From Flavobacteriales bacterium (GTDB taxonomy: Bacteria > Bacteroidota > Bacteroidia > Flavobacteriales > BACL11): DNA of 39,250 bases. Below, piece by piece: positions 24,500-35,000 of the stretch. Within the stretch, counting starts at the first letter, position 1. Every line of letters starts with the position of its first letter. Under the pieces are notes generated by a model. That model did no database searches. It was not told the origin of the DNA and saw only the letters and a list, made by a program, of their open reading frames with translations. The stretch covers positions 1-39,250 of the forward strand of contig JABICI010000001.1 in NCBI GenBank assembly GCA_018652335.1, given 5' to 3'. The translations under genes and the position numbers were made by a program.

Positions 24500-24973
24500 A
24501 TGGTTGATAAAAGTAATTATGACATAAAAATTTTAATTGAACAATTAAAAAATTATTGCGCAATTCAGGAAAGATGTAGTACAGATATATTAACTAAAAT
24601 GAAATCATGGCGGATAACCAATAAAAATCAAAACAAAATTTTAAATATACTTATACAAGAAGATTTTATAAATGACAAAAGATATTCCAAATCATTTTGC
24701 AGAGGAAAATTTAGAATAAAAAAATGGGGTAAGTTGAAAATCATGAATGAATTAAAAAGAAAAAACATAAATCCCACAACAATAATGAGCTCCTTAAATG
24801 AAATTAATGATATTGATTATATTAAAGAATTAGATACTCAATTTAATAAAAAAAAACAGTCAATAAACTCATTAAAATTCTATGACAAGAAGAAAAAGAT
24901 AGCAATCTATTTAATAGGGAAAGGATATGAAAGTCACTTAGTTTGGGAAAAACTTAGAGAATTAAAAGAATAA
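24500..24973 (+). CDS. recX: Regulatory protein RecX
   Basis: A 157-residue, very basic helical protein of the RecX family, which modulates RecA filaments. Residues 13-45 (LIEQLKNYCAIQERCSTDILTKM) match the first RecX three-helix unit (YCAYQERS in other bacteria); the middle unit EDFINDKRYSKSFCRGKFRIKKWGKLKIMNELKRK is the strongest hallmark. The third unit is the C-terminal KKKIAIYLIGKGYESHLVWEKLRE. RecA is not in the window. It precedes prfB by 13 bases. Confidence 0.9.
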   Translation: MVDKSNYDIKILIEQLKNYCAIQERCSTDILTKMKSWRITNKNQNKILNILIQEDFINDKRYSKSFCRGKFRIKKWGKLKIMNELKRKNINPTTIMSSLNEINDIDYIKELDTQFNKKKQSINSLKFYDKKKKIAIYLIGKGYESHLVWEKLRELKE

Positions 24974-24974
24974 T

Positions 24975-24982
24975 TATTTTTG
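24975..24982 (+). promoter_or_regulatory. TATTTTTG -7-like box 4 bases before the prfB ATG
   Basis: The box overlaps the end of recX and matches TAnnTTTG. As with recX, the spacing to the ATG would give a leaderless message. The nearest TTTG (24942-24945) is 29 bases upstream, too far for the consensus. Confidence 0.3.
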
Positions 24983-24986
24983 TAAA

Positions 24987-26063
24987 ATGTTAACAAAAGA
25001 TCACCTAAAAAATCTTTCGAAAAGAAAAAATGAATTATCAAAATTTCTTGATATAGATATTAAAAAAACTAAAATCATGAAATTAGAAGAAATTACTCAA
25101 TCTGAAAAATTTTGGGAAAATCCAATCAAAGCACAAAAAATATTAAAAAATATTAGTGCTTTAAAGCTCTGGGTAACATCTTTTGAAATCATTGAAAAAA
25201 ACATAGGAGATCTAGAAGTTTTAATTGAGTTGGAAGCAGATATAAGTGAACTTGAAAGTCAGCTTAGCATTACAAGATTATCAGTAGAAGATCTTGAATT
25301 TAAGAATATGTTAAGTGCTGAAGAAGATAACTTATCTGCAGTAATGGTAATAACTCCTGGAGCAGGCGGGACTGAAAGTCAAGACTGGGCAGAAATGATA
25401 ATGCGCATGTACCTTATGTGGGGAGAGAAAAATCAATACAAAATAAAAACATTAGATATCCAAAAAGCTGAACCTGTTGGAATTAAATCAGTTACACTTG
25501 AATTTGAGGGCGAATTTTCCTTTGGACATCTCAAAGGGGAGAGTGGAGTACATAGACTAGTTAGAATATCTCCTTTTGATTCAAATGCTAAGAGACACAC
25601 ATCTTTTGCATCTGTATTTGTTTACCCTTTAGCAGATGATACAATACAAATAGTTATTGATCCCTCAGAAATTAGCTGGGATACTTTCAGAGCAAGTGGA
25701 GCTGGTGGACAAGGGGTAAATAAAACTGAATCAGCAGTAAGACTAAAGCACGAGCCAACAGGTATTACAATAGAAAATTCAGAATCAAGGTCACAATTAG
25801 AAAATAAGGCAAAAGCAATACAATTATTAAAATCTCAACTTTATGAATTAGAAATACGAAAGATTCAAGAAGAAAAAAATAAACTAAATGGCGAAAAGAA
25901 AAAGATAGAATGGGGCTCTCAAATAAGAAACTATGTATTACACCCTTATAAAATGGTTAAGGATTTAAGAACAAGCTACGAAAGCTCAAACCCTGACGCT
26001 GTTCTTAATGGGGAAATAAATCCATTCATAAAATCATATCTAATGGAATTTGGACATGAGTAA
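24987..26063 (+). CDS. prfB: Peptide chain release factor 2
   Basis: A 358-residue class I release factor that reads UGA and UAA. The GGQ motif is at residues 240-242 (RASGAGGQGVNKTESAVR) and the anticodon-like SPF tripeptide of RF2 at 195-197. The N-terminal coiled coil (LSKRKNELSKFLDIDIKK) aligns with E. coli RF2, where a programmed +1 frameshift at an in-frame UGA is needed; here CTT at 25047 is followed by GAT in frame, with no UGA, so the full protein is read without a shift. The stop region overlaps the ATG of an arsC-like pseudogene. Confidence 0.96.
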   Translation: MLTKDHLKNLSKRKNELSKFLDIDIKKTKIMKLEEITQSEKFWENPIKAQKILKNISALKLWVTSFEIIEKNIGDLEVLIELEADISELESQLSITRLSVEDLEFKNMLSAEEDNLSAVMVITPGAGGTESQDWAEMIMRMYLMWGEKNQYKIKTLDIQKAEPVGIKSVTLEFEGEFSFGHLKGESGVHRLVRISPFDSNAKRHTSFASVFVYPLADDTIQIVIDPSEISWDTFRASGAGGQGVNKTESAVRLKHEPTGITIENSESRSQLENKAKAIQLLKSQLYELEIRKIQEEKNKLNGEKKKIEWGSQIRNYVLHPYKMVKDLRTSYESSNPDAVLNGEINPFIKSYLMEFGHE

Positions 26064-26390
26064 AATAAAAATCTATCACAACACTAATTGCAGTAAAAGT
26101 AAAGGAGCACTTGAACTAATTTTAGAAAAAATGAAAATTAAAGTAATTGAATATCTTACACAACGAATTAAGAATTAATTTTAAAAGTTTTTAAATTAAA
26201 TACATATAATATTGTACAATAAAACGAAAAAGTATGCAAAGAGAATTATCCTAAAATAGAATTTACAGAGAACGAAATAATAACATTAACAATTGAGAAT
26301 CCAATAATTTTAGAGAGACCTATTGTAATAAATAAGAATTTAGGAGTGAATGATAGACCAGCTGAAAGAGTACTAGAAATTTTTAATTAG
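26056..26390 (+). pseudogene. Decayed arsenate reductase-like (ArsC/Spx thioredoxin-fold) gene
   Basis: The ATG at 26056 lies inside the end of prfB (ATGAGTAA). The first frame encodes 40 residues, MSKIKIYHNTNCSKSKGALE and then KMKIKVIEYL, which match the ArsC start with the reaction Cys12 in HNTNCSKS; it stops at 26176-26178. Switching frame near 26161 restores homology: after TAA codons at 26169 and 26220 the frame continues with EFTENEIITL, ENPIILERPIVIN and RPAERVLEIF, the conserved ArsC C-terminal region, ending at TAG 26388. One frameshift and two stops therefore break the gene. Full-length ArsC is about 115 residues, and this remnant spans the same length. Sequencing error cannot explain all three lesions easily. 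Confidence 0.85.
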
Positions 26391-26526
26391 GAATTTGATC
26401 TTTATCTAATTTCCCCTCTCTAAGCCAGACATAAATAAAATAAGGAACTACTCCACCTAAGAAAAGCAGACACCAAAATGCCATTAAGAAAACAAAAACA
26501 AATATTAAAAAGCCTATAAATTTCAT
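26383..26526 (-). CDS. Small hydrophobic protein (47 residues), unknown
   Basis: ATG at 26526-26524 opens a 48-codon frame on the minus strand ending at TAA 26385-26383. The protein is a single long hydrophobic stretch (residues 3-33, starting FIGFLIFVFVFLMAF and ending VVPYFIYVW) followed by a charged tail REGKLDKDQIPN, the pattern of a one- or two-helix membrane protein. No family is recognised. Its 3' end overlaps the pseudogene tail by 8 bases. It is judged real because of the clear membrane profile, the lack of any other gene here and its placement in otherwise empty space. Confidence 0.55.
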   Translation of the reverse strand: MKFIGFLIFVFVFLMAFWCLLFLGGVVPYFIYVWLREGKLDKDQIPN

Positions 26527-26583
26527 AATTAGTAATTTTACACAAAGAAACAATAAGAAATAAGAATATCAAAAGAATTTAAG

Positions 26584-27975
26584 ATGAAATATAGAATAGA
26601 AAAAGATACAATGGGAGAAGTAAAAGTTCCTGCAGATAAATATTGGGGAGCGCAAACTCAACGTAGCATCAATAATTTTAAAATTGGAGATACTTCGTCT
26701 ATGCCTTTAGAAATAATTTATGGATTTGCATATTTAAAAAAAGCTGCAGCTTATACAAACTTTGACCTAGGAACTATATCAAAAGATAAGAAAGATCTAA
26801 TTTCAAAGGTATGTGATGAGATTATTAGCGGAATTCATGATGAACAGTTTCCTTTAGTTATTTGGCAAACAGGTAGTGGAACTCAAAGCAATATGAATGT
26901 TAATGAAGTAATAGCAAATCGGGGTCATGTAATAAATGGAGGGTCATTATCAGATGAAAAAAAGTTTATTCATCCAAATGACGATGTAAATAAGTCGCAA
27001 AGCTCAAATGATACATTTCCAACAGGAATGCATATTGCATGCTATAAAATACTTCAAGAAAAAACAATTCCTTCAATAATTAACTTAAGCAAAGAGCTAG
27101 GCTCAAAAGCAAGAGATTTTATGGGGATAGTTAAAATTGGAAGAACACATTTAATGGACGCAACACCTCTCAAATTAGGTCAAGTGTTTTCGGGCTATGA
27201 AGCTCAATTAAATTTTGGAATAAAATCGTTAAATAATTCTCTTAATCACTTGTCAGAATTAGCACTTGGTGGAACTGCAGTTGGAACAGGAATAAATACA
27301 CCTAAAGGATATTCAAAATTAGTCGCAAAATATATTGCAGAGTTTACACAACTTCCTTTTGTAACTGCTAATAATAAATTTGAAGCATTAGCAGCTCATG
27401 ATGCAATTGTTGAATCACATGGTGCACTTAGACAATTAGCAGTTTCATTAAACAAAATTGCTAATGATATACGGATGTTAGCATCTGGACCAAGAAGTGG
27501 AATTGGAGAAATTATAATCCCATCAAATGAACCAGGATCATCTATTATGCCAGGAAAAGTTAATCCTACTCAGTGTGAAGCTCTAACAATGGTATGCGCG
27601 CAAGTAATTGGAAATGATGCAACTATTAGTGTAGCAGGAATGCAAGGACAATATGAGTTAAATGTATTTAAGCCTGTAATGGCTTACAACTTCCTTCAAT
27701 CAGCTAGACTTCTTGCAGATTCATGTTTTTCATTTAATGATAATTGTATAATCGGAATTAAGCCAAATCATGCGAATTTGAAAAAAAATCTTGACAATTC
27801 ACTAATGCTAGTTACCGCATTAAACACTAAAATTGGATATGAGAAATCAGCAGAAATTGCAAAGAACGCTCATACAAATGGTACAACATTAAAAGAAGAA
27901 AGTATTAAATCAGGTTATCTTACTGCAGAAGAATTTGATCTATGGGTTCGTCCAGAAGACATGTGCGGGAGCTAA
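26584..27975 (+). CDS. fumC: Fumarate hydratase class II
   Basis: A 463-residue TCA-cycle enzyme (fumarate to malate). It begins [20 protein letters not shown] and has the superfamily signature [11 protein letters not shown] at about 318-328, with [18 protein letters not shown] (about 97-115) and [11 protein letters not shown] (about 139-149) as the other active-site stretches. The length equals that of E. coli FumC (467). The 193 bases upstream hold only the decayed arsC and a small membrane gene, and no clear promoter consensus was found. It converges on tonB. Confidence 0.97.
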   Translation: MKYRIEKDTMGEVKVPADKYWGAQTQRSINNFKIGDTSSMPLEIIYGFAYLKKAAAYTNFDLGTISKDKKDLISKVCDEIISGIHDEQFPLVIWQTGSGTQSNMNVNEVIANRGHVINGGSLSDEKKFIHPNDDVNKSQSSNDTFPTGMHIACYKILQEKTIPSIINLSKELGSKARDFMGIVKIGRTHLMDATPLKLGQVFSGYEAQLNFGIKSLNNSLNHLSELALGGTAVGTGINTPKGYSKLVAKYIAEFTQLPFVTANNKFEALAAHDAIVESHGALRQLAVSLNKIANDIRMLASGPRSGIGEIIIPSNEPGSSIMPGKVNPTQCEALTMVCAQVIGNDATISVAGMQGQYELNVFKPVMAYNFLQSARLLADSCFSFNDNCIIGIKPNHANLKKNLDNSLMLVTALNTKIGYEKSAEIAKNAHTNGTTLKEESIKSGYLTAEEFDLWVRPEDMCGS

Positions 27976-27985
27976 AATTTTTTAG

Positions 27986-28025
27986 CAATTCCAATATTAA
28001 CTAAGTGTAAAATTAATTGGAATTG
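27986..28025. repeat. Inverted repeat at the fumC/tonB convergent end
   Basis: CAATTCCAAT (27986-27995) is repeated inverted as ATTGGAATTG (28016-28025), with a 20-base loop region that contains the tonB stop. It could act as a transcript-end hairpin for both genes, but no T-run follows either arm, so it is not a standard intrinsic terminator. Confidence 0.5.
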
Positions 28026-28650
28026 TAAACATGACTCTAACAGGTTTCCCTCTTTGCTTTCCTGCCTTATATTTTGGTAATGATTTAACAACTCTGACAG
28101 CCTCTGCATCAAGATTTTTGTCAACACCTCTTACAACTTTAACGTTAGTAACAGCTCCTGATTTATCTACAATAAAACTAACATAAACTTTACCTGTAAT
28201 ATTATATTCCTTAGCGATTGGAGGGTATTTTACATTTTTTTGAATATATTTCATAAGCCCTAGATCCCCTCCTGGAAATTCTGGCATATTTTCCACAACC
28301 ATAAAGAATTCATCATCAGACTCCTCTTCAATTTCAATCATCTCATCTTCATCTGATTCAGTATCTTCTATCTCAACCTCATCCTCTATTTCAACTTCAT
28401 CCTCAACAATTTCAATTACTTCGGGTGGCGGTGGTGGTGGCGGTGGCGGGTTTACTTCCTGCTGGGTTATAGGGATAATTTCTTCCTCAAGATCATCAAG
28501 ACTCAATTGGCCCAAGTTGTATGCGACTTTATCATAGCTTTTCCACTCAAAAGCTCCAAATATGGCAAGCAGGGTAATTATTAATCCTATCTGAAAAAAG
28601 AGTCCTTTTTTCTTTTCTAAACTTATTTTTGGGTTTTTCTTTGGTTCCAT
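27997..28650 (-). CDS. tonB: TonB energy-transduction protein
   Basis: A 217-residue TonB protein, which transmits ExbBD energy to outer-membrane receptors. One membrane helix is at about 17-36 (FFQIGLIITLLAIFGAFEW), followed by a Pro run (nine consecutive prolines near 69-77) and then a strongly acidic linker with VEIEDE repeats. The C-terminal domain (about 120-217) starts at MPEFPGGDLGLMKYIQKNVKYPP and ends with KPVRVMFTIPINFTL, the usual Bacteroidota TonB pattern. The linker lacks the Lys-Pro repeats of E. coli TonB. It follows gcvH by 9 bases, in the sprA-gcvH-tonB run. Confidence 0.93.
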   Translation of the reverse strand: MEPKKNPKISLEKKKGLFFQIGLIITLLAIFGAFEWKSYDKVAYNLGQLSLDDLEEEIIPITQQEVNPPPPPPPPPEVIEIVEDEVEIEDEVEIEDTESDEDEMIEIEEESDDEFFMVVENMPEFPGGDLGLMKYIQKNVKYPPIAKEYNITGKVYVSFIVDKSGAVTNVKVVRGVDKNLDAEAVRVVKSLPKYKAGKQRGKPVRVMFTIPINFTLS

Positions 28651-28659
28651 ATATTATTT

Positions 28660-29037
28660 TTAATCTACCAAATCTTTATAACTAGCACTATTTAACAAGG
28701 AATCAAAATCAGTTACATCTGAAATAGAAATTTTGATAATCCATCCATTACCATAGGGGTCTGAATTAATCAATTCTGGCTCCTGTTCTAACTGCTCATT
28801 AAAAGAAATTACTTTTCCGCTTACTGGCATAAACAAATCAGAGACAGTCTTTACTGCTTCAATAGAACCAAAAACCTCTTCTTTATCTAAATCTTCACCG
28901 TTAGTATCTACATCAACAAAAACTATATCTCCTAACTCACTTTGAGCAAATTCTGTTATACCAATGAATGCAATGTCTCCTTCTATCCTTACCCATTCAT
29001 GGTCTTTAGTATATTTTAATTCTTCTGGTAAATTCAT
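28660..29037 (-). CDS. gcvH: Glycine cleavage system H protein
   Basis: A 125-residue lipoyl-carrier protein that shuttles the aminomethyl group in glycine cleavage. The start [14 protein letters not shown] is typical, and the lipoylated lysine is in [12 protein letters not shown] (about residue 64). The GcvT and GcvP partners are not in the window. Its location directly after sprA fits the ruvA-sprA-gcvH order I recall from gliding Bacteroidota (from memory). It has a good promoter candidate of its own in the sprA-gcvH gap. Confidence 0.96.
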   Translation of the reverse strand: MNLPEELKYTKDHEWVRIEGDIAFIGITEFAQSELGDIVFVDVDTNGEDLDKEEVFGSIEAVKTVSDLFMPVSGKVISFNEQLEQEPELINSDPYGNGWIIKISISDVTDFDSLLNSASYKDLVD

Positions 29038-29051
29038 TTAATATTTTTTTT

Positions 29052-29080
29052 CAAAAATACATTTTTTTATTGTTCGACAA
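29052..29080 (-). promoter_or_regulatory. Promoter for gcvH-tonB
   Basis: On the minus strand TTG (29080-29078), an 18-base spacer and TATTTTTG (29059-29052) fit the Bacteroidota consensus. It ends 14 bases before the gcvH ATG, so gcvH-tonB can be expressed independently of sprA. Confidence 0.6.
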
Positions 29081-29082
29081 AA

Positions 29083-32000
29083 TTATCCTGCCAAGGTAAA
29101 TCTTAAACTAAATCCAATATTTGAAATAGAACTTGGAAATGTTGTAGAAATAAAGGGATTAGTTATTGCTCTATCATAGAAAGCTTTAATATTTAATCTT
29201 TGATTAATAACATAATCTGCAGAAAATTTGATCTTAATTACTTGCTGCCCCATCGTTATTTGCTCTAAATCCTCAATTACTTTTCTTATTACTGTTTTGT
29301 TATTAATTAAATTAAAATCTAATTTAAGATCTAAATCGCTTGATATTTTTCTACCACCACCTCCAGAAAATAATCTAAATTCAACATCTTGAATTCTATA
29401 ACCTACGCCTAACACATATTCATTTGATACTGATTCAGTCAATTGATTATTTGCAAGTGATAATGCTAGAACTCTTGATTTTTTAAACTCTACCTTTGTC
29501 AAAAGACTACTTTTCCAAGTCATATCTAGCTTAAAAAGCGGGCTGAATTGCTCATTTATAGTGACTTGAGAAATTTCACGATTAACATGATAACTCATAT
29601 TATTAATATTTATTTCGTCACCATTTTCATAATTAAGATTGGTCTGATATGAACCAACTGAATAAGTTGATCTATAGGCGTGGCTTAAACTAAACTGTTT
29701 AAATCTCTTTTTAATGTAAGGTATTTTAACGAATCCATCATAATTAATTCTCCAATTAGGAAGGGGAATAGATGGAAAGGCAGATAGCTTTGAGTTTGCA
29801 GGGTCTTTACCACTATACGCAGCAAGAAAAGCAGGAATCATTACCTCTTGAGATGTTGCACCATATCCACCTATCAAAGTAGGAACTGTATCTCCATTGT
29901 AAGTAATATATTCAGTTGGAAAGCCTGTAACGGGATCAATCCCTCCATTAAAATTTGGATTATTTGTAGCCAATTGTTTCGCAATAATAATTCTATAATT
30001 TCTAAAGTCGTTAAAAGTTTTAGATTCATTATCGACATTATCAAATCTAAATGCTGTTTTCCAAGAAATAAAAGAGATACTAAAACTTCCAGATTCTGTT
30101 GGACTAAAGGAATTAAAACCTTCAAAATTATCATCCCACCTATAATATTCAGTATAATTGTTTGATGTAGTTTTATTTGCTGTTAGTTCAATCCTAAATT
30201 GCTTGATTGGTTCGATAGTACTTCTTAAAGTTAAATTATCAGATGAATTGGTTTTATACATAGTGTTTAATGAAGGATCTCTTGAAATCCAACCATTATT
30301 ACTTGCAACACTTCTGATATCTTTTTGGCTACCAAATGCAAATGGTAGTCCAGGTGATAATTGCTCCCAATCCTGTCCAAATGCTTTTGATTGATAAATA
30401 TATCCTGGCAATAAAGTTCCTTGACTTTGAGAAAAATTAATAGAAACATTTTTTATACCCAACATAAAACGTGTAGCATGTTTTATAAAATTAAATTCAC
30501 TCTTTTTATCGCTATTCTCTTCTTGTTCTTGTCTATTTCTTACTGCATTTCTACCCCTTGCTCTTCTATTACTTCCTTGGTTTATTCTTTTGAAGTAAGG
30601 AACTTTATTATAAAGTGTAGTAAGATTAACTTGACCATTATACTGTTTTGAATTTGAATTTTGTATAGTATTCCCTAAATAAGAAACTGCTGGAGAAGAT
30701 GCGGTCCAGCTATAGCTTGAATTATAACGAGTATTAAGCGAGATGAAATTTACAATTGGAATTTTATTTAATGGAACTTGATAATTCATACTAAATGTAT
30801 GATTGTATTGTGTAACTCTACCAAAATTCCACACATTATTCCAAATAGTGTCCATTTTATTACTATACAAAGGATCTGATTTATCTATTTTACCTTCAGG
30901 CTCATCAATATTAGCAATTTGATTTACAGAAAAATCAAGTTTTAATGATCTCATAAGATCATACTTAACATCATACGACCTATTCCATCTAAAGAATTTA
31001 TTATAAGTTGGGAAAATAAGCATATTAGAATTACTGATATTTCTAATTTTTTTCTCGTTGTAAAATCTATCAAAATCTGTTCTGAAAGAAAATGATTTTG
31101 GCATAGTGTTAAAATTAAAGTCTTTAATCAGTCTAAAATAAGGTGATTTTGGAAATTTCACTTTAGAAAAAGGTTTTACATTTTTTGGCTTTGTATTATA
31201 ATTATAAGTGAAAGCTCCTCTATAATTAACAGTTCTGCTATATTCTGTATTTATGTTTCTAATATTAGTTTCATTTTTTGAATAAGATATGGTGAAATTT
31301 TCAGCATCATACAATCTTTGTTTTTTGAGTTTTTCACCTTTTTTCTGAACTTTTGTTTTTCTAACATTTGAAAAATTTATACTCTTCCTTTCAACAAAAT
31401 CTTGTGTTATATTTTTTAACGAATCTTTTTCGGATTTGCTTGATAATGATTGTAATGATGAACTAAGTAGAATATCTGGATCCAAAGGATTATATTGAGG
31501 ATTTTTAACTGCCTGAGATCTTCCAACATACATTGGAACTTTTAATCCAAAATCATTTGGGAAAAATTTTCCTAAATTAAATGTAGAAGAAAAATCATAT
31601 TGGTAAGCATTATATTTTTGTCTTTCATTTACCTTTTTTTCAATACTTCCAAAACCGATAGTACTTAAGTTTCCTGATAATGTGACATTTCCAAAATCAG
31701 CTAATCTCGCTGTAACACGACTATTTGCAGCAAAACCGCCTTGCTCATCAAATTCTGTAATTCTCAATTCATTTACCCAAATTTGACCACACTTTGACAA
31801 TCCATCATCTGTATCTCCTACAAACTTCTTTTTTGGATTCCGGACACCTAACATAATCGTTTTTACTTGAGCAAGATTAGGGTTCCCTACTACTGTTACT
31901 TTACCTCCACTAACGTATCTAATGTATGGTGTAGATATATCTAGATTATCATTATTTCTTTCTTGCTTTGCAGACAAAAAGATATCAAAGGCAATATCTA

Positions 32001-35000
32001 TTTCATTCTCAGACGGCCAAATGTCATTTGCACTAGATGCACCATGAGCTGTAGCTGACAGAGAAATCTCATACTCATAATAATTTGAAGTAAAATCTGT
32101 ACCTAACCTTATAAAGCATGACAAATCACCATCCTTTAAGTCGTCTAATTCTCCTTCAGCATGAACAAACATTTTCATTCTCTTATATGTTCTTAAATCA
32201 AGATCAGAAGTTTTATAAGTAGCTCTAGAATCACCATCTTTTAAATCACAAACTCTCAAAACTAACGATTGCTCATTTTGTTGCCTTTGACTTGTTGTCG
32301 TATTATCCAATTCTTGCTCAATTCCAGGCGGAAGTACATATTTTATTGGATTTCTATTTCCATTTTCTTCAATATTTACTGCCGAAACATCAAATATTGT
32401 TGCATCTTGATCATCTACAGGCACATACTCTCCTGGATCTTCTAAAGAAAAGTTATAACGTCTCCATTCTCCTCTTACTAATTCAAAAGTTGCAAATCTG
32501 CAAATAATAGGTTCACTAAAGTTATTAAGAGCAAGCCTCATAAATCTAATTGATTTAAAATCTCTAATACCTCCAACAGCCTTATCTGGTTGATAAACAG
32601 GTATTCTAAATTGGTACCATTTTATATCTCTTTTGGCACCATTTTCTGTAGATACTGAGGTTTCTAAAACATCAGAAATATAATTTTCACCAACAATCAT
32701 TCTATCAGGACTCAATTCAATCTTATATTGAAAATAGCTCTCTGTTTCACTTAATGTATTATCTCCATTTAAATCTTCTGAATTTGGTCGTGAAGATGAG
32801 GCTGTAGGATAGCTTTCTGGTGAATTATCAGATGTTACAGAGTTACCGTCCATATTATTGATATTTTTATATCTCTCTAAAATTGGAGTAGATTGACTGT
32901 CAAAATCACTACCTCTAAAGTAATGAAAATTGTCAGAAGATGGATCTTTAAAAGCTGATTCATAAATAATTGATGAAGATCCATATGCTGATATTAACTG
33001 TTGTAAATATATTGAATCAAAGAAAGTTCGTTCATCTACAGTTCTTAATCCATCTAAACCAACATCTTGAAATTGTCTAGATGTCGGGTCATTATCAAAC
33101 GCATCAACGATAGAGAAATTTGTTGGAACTAGTCCCCAAGCTGTGGTATCAACATCTTCAGGAGTTGACGATATTGGCAACCCATTCTCAAAACTTTTAT
33201 AGCCATCTTTTAAAACATCTTCAGAAACATTACCTAAGTTAATATACATGTTTCCACCAGAGTGATTTGCTAAACCATCCTCACCATTAAATGGATCCAT
33301 CATCCAAAACTCAACAAATTCAATATTAGCGGCTTCGAAATCATTTGTTTCTAACCTACGCATCATACCTGACCAATTAGATTTAGGATTTAATAATTTA
33401 CCATCAGCTCCAATTCCATTAACAGTATAATTGTAGGGCCCTCTTTCTTCTGGGTAATATGCTAAATCTAGTATTGCTAAGTTTGTAATTTGACTTCCTA
33501 AGTTTGGATCTTTGTTAGGAAAAACCTCAGTTTCTAATATCTCTCTTGTGTAATGATATGATTTCTGTGCAATAGTATTTCCATTCGCTAAACTTAAAGT
33601 CTGATTAATATTAGGAGGTGTAATGGAAGTATTTCTAAAAAACATTGGGTCAATTGTATACCAACTTAACTTAGCCCGTTTAAATCCTAAAATTAAGTCA
33701 TTATCCTCATTTGAATTCTGAAATATATCTGTTTGCCCTTGCGGAATACTTGATAGCTTCCATGCACTTGTGTTTTTAATATCTATAGAAGATCTGCTAG
33801 ATTCAAAATCATCAATATATGAAACACCATCATCACCAACAGCATTATGATGTCCAGGAATTAAATGAGCAAACTCTCCAGTTGCTATAAATTTTGATTT
33901 TTCTTTTGTTTCAATAAAGGGAAGCTTATCAATCATTTTTGTTAACCACGGAACTTCAGTTTGATAATTCGCATCTAGTCCCCAAATTGTATTTGATATT
34001 GGCTCTTGACCGGAATTAATTTTTTGAGTGTAAGGTCGCTCTGATAATCTCAGTACTGTTGCTCCAATTAAAAAGTCTTTGTTAATTTCATAGTCTGCGT
34101 GGACACCCAATAAAGTTTTATTTTGGATACCAAACATAGAATTGTTTTCTAATGAAATTTTAATTGGCACACCTGAACTAAGAATTCCGTCATTTATAAT
34201 TGTTACCCTTCCAAGCATATAATCAACCGTATAATCCTGATCTTCAACTAATTTTTGGGAACCTGCTGTAACTGTTACTGAACCCTCTGGTACATTCATG
34301 GCATTTAATCTAATTTCTGCACCTGAGGAGGATTCATATGTACCTTTTAATCTAAATTTATTCTTCTCTGGAAACTGTTGTGCTAGTGTAAGGGTTGAAT
34401 CGTACAAAATTTGATATGAATATTTTGCAGCTATTGAAGGGTCAGAAAAATTACTGGATAGAAAATTCCCGAAGGGCTCTCTTACAGGAAATATAATTCT
34501 TCCATTTGAAGATTTGGCTGTAATTCCTTCAATAAAATCAAAAACACCATCCGATTGCACTTCCATTTGCTGATTGAGCCTATCTAAGTTTAATAACTTT
34601 ATTAAAGGAACTCCATTTATATTCTCTTCTGTTTCTTCACTTAGATAATTTGTAACTGCTCCCGATTCTTCTGTATTTTCGTATACAACATCTAATATAA
34701 AGCCATCTCTGCTCATTTGGTAGGCACCTATTGCATAAATATTCTTCATCATTAAATCCCAATTTGGTAATGATGGGACAAAATTTGTTCCTTTTAACAA
34801 TTTTAAAATTAATCCATCAGGTGCAGAGGGGCCTGTTGTGCTTAATTCACCAACTTGATAAGTTTCGCTACCAACTGTATATTGAAATGCAACTGCTAAT
34901 ACCTCGTCATTATTTAATGCTTGATTTAACGATATATATCCTAACTGACTGTTAAATGAAAATTCTGTTGAAGATAATTTTCTAGCTCTTTCAAGTTTTT

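Noticed and set aside
24975-24995. Shine-Dalgarno site for prfB
   Set aside because: No purine-rich element resembling AGGAGG is present; sequence before the ATG is T/A-rich, as for most genes here.
27976-28025. Intrinsic terminator between fumC and tonB
   Set aside because: The inverted repeat is clear but no T-run follows on either strand, so it is listed only as a repeat.
29848-30651. Several plus- and minus-strand frames of 60-105 codons within sprA
   Set aside because: They are shadows in the AT-rich beta-barrel gene, with no start context or domain support, while the sprA frame is continuous and clearly homologous.
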